Source: Candidatus Woesearchaeota archaeon
Lineage (GTDB): Archaea > Nanobdellota > Nanobdellia > Woesearchaeales > DSVV01
Length of the DNA stretch: 64,000 nucleotides
Assembly: GCA_018661705.1 (NCBI GenBank)
Contig: JABJHR010000013.1
Coordinates: forward strand, 22,623-86,622
Direction of reading: 5' to 3'
Shown here piece after piece: positions 63,773-64,000 of the stretch (position 1 is the first letter of the stretch; each line of letters begins with the position of its first letter). The position numbers and the translations under genes were made by a program. The notes beneath the pieces were generated by a model, which saw only the letters and a list, made by a program, of their open reading frames with translations, was not told the origin of the DNA and did no database searches.

Positions 63773-64000
63773 ATGAGAAAAATACTAACAATATGTGCAT
63801 TAGTTGTGGCATTAGCAGGGTGCGGAAATGAAGAAGTAAAGGAAAAACCAGATCAAACTAATTCTCAATATGTTAAAATGGTTCTTAAGAAAAACTATGA
63901 TTTAAAAAAATATCAATTAGTAAATAGTATATCAGAAATACTTGATGGTGTTGATCATATTAATCCTGAACCTTATGAAGGGGATGCTAAGATCATGAAT
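63773..64000 (+). CDS. lipoprotein, C-terminus outside window
   Basis: Open from an ATG at 63773-63775 to the window end (76 codons). Signal peptide with lipobox ALVVALAGCGNEE (Cys near residue 17). The mature part is Lys/Asp/Glu-rich, with no recognisable domain yet. It shares the duplicated operator region with the divergent HEPN/MNT pair. Confidence 0.7.
   Translation, partial: MRKILTICALVVALAGCGNEEVKEKPDQTNSQYVKMVLKKNYDLKKYQLVNSISEILDGVDHINPEPYEGDAKIMN

Overview
The window is AT-rich (by eye about 30% G+C) and archaeal. The evidence is an archaeal/eukaryal-type isoleucyl-tRNA synthetase, aIF2-alpha, ribosomal protein S27e, a PAC2-family proteasome-assembly chaperone, an archaeal-type asparagine synthetase related to AsnRS, several TrmB-type regulators, TATA boxes close to start codons, and a tRNA interrupted by two introns outside the anticodon loop. 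Bacterial-looking genes are mixed in (endonuclease-type MutL, bacterial-type TGT, QueH, YhhQ, type I IPP isomerase, DsbA-like lipoprotein, DUF1016 nuclease). A DPANN-like archaeon (for example Woesearchaeota or a relative) fits best, but that is inference from style, not a phylogenetic result.

Layout. 1-8 kb: secreted or membrane hypothetical proteins, a transglutaminase-like protein and a 721-residue cysteine-rich secreted protein. 8-20 kb: TrmB regulator, MATE exporter, cation/proton antiporter, PAC2 protein, IleRS, DsbA-like lipoprotein. 20.3-26.4 kb looks like an accessory island: an HTH protein, a frameshifted DUF1016 nuclease followed by a second synonymous copy of the HTH gene's 3' end, three tandem overlapping paralogous methyltransferase-like genes, then a tRNA-Val(GAC) with two introns. 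26.5-34.7 kb: DUF3810-like metalloprotease, queuosine-precursor transporter, TrmB regulator, beta-rich surface protein, a HEPN/MNT pair, and divergent tgt and queH genes, so three queuosine-pathway genes lie within 6 kb. 35-46 kb: asparagine synthetase, aIF2-alpha, S27e, MutS-like ATPase, phospholipase D-like nuclease plus a broken PLD remnant, orphan CheR, IPP isomerase, MutL. 46-56 kb: lipoproteins, glycosyltransferase, Nudix, DUF4258/zinc-finger-AbrB toxin-antitoxin pair, voltage-gated K+ channel with a C-terminal zinc ribbon, PHP phosphoesterase, HAD hydrolase. 56-64 kb: a radical-SAM enzyme preceded by a 34-codon gene not previously delimited, a divergent Lrp-type regulator, an HTH protein with a possible LAGLIDADG-like domain, and a second HEPN/MNT pair controlled by duplicated palindromes.

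The intergenic DNA carries three structured repeat families. Family A (about 90 bp, A/T-tract terminal inverted repeats around two inner hairpins, five copies plus a half copy) and family B (a GAA-looped hairpin followed by ATGTCxCTCAC) lie mostly between converging gene ends and repeatedly occur side by side, which suggests bidirectional terminators or small non-autonomous elements. Family C are long imperfect palindromes built from AGTAAGTT-like words.

The best candidates for something new are the peptide plus radical-SAM plus Lrp locus (58.0-59.2 kb), the three-methyltransferase cassette beside the tRNA (22.1-26.2 kb), and the structured repeat families.
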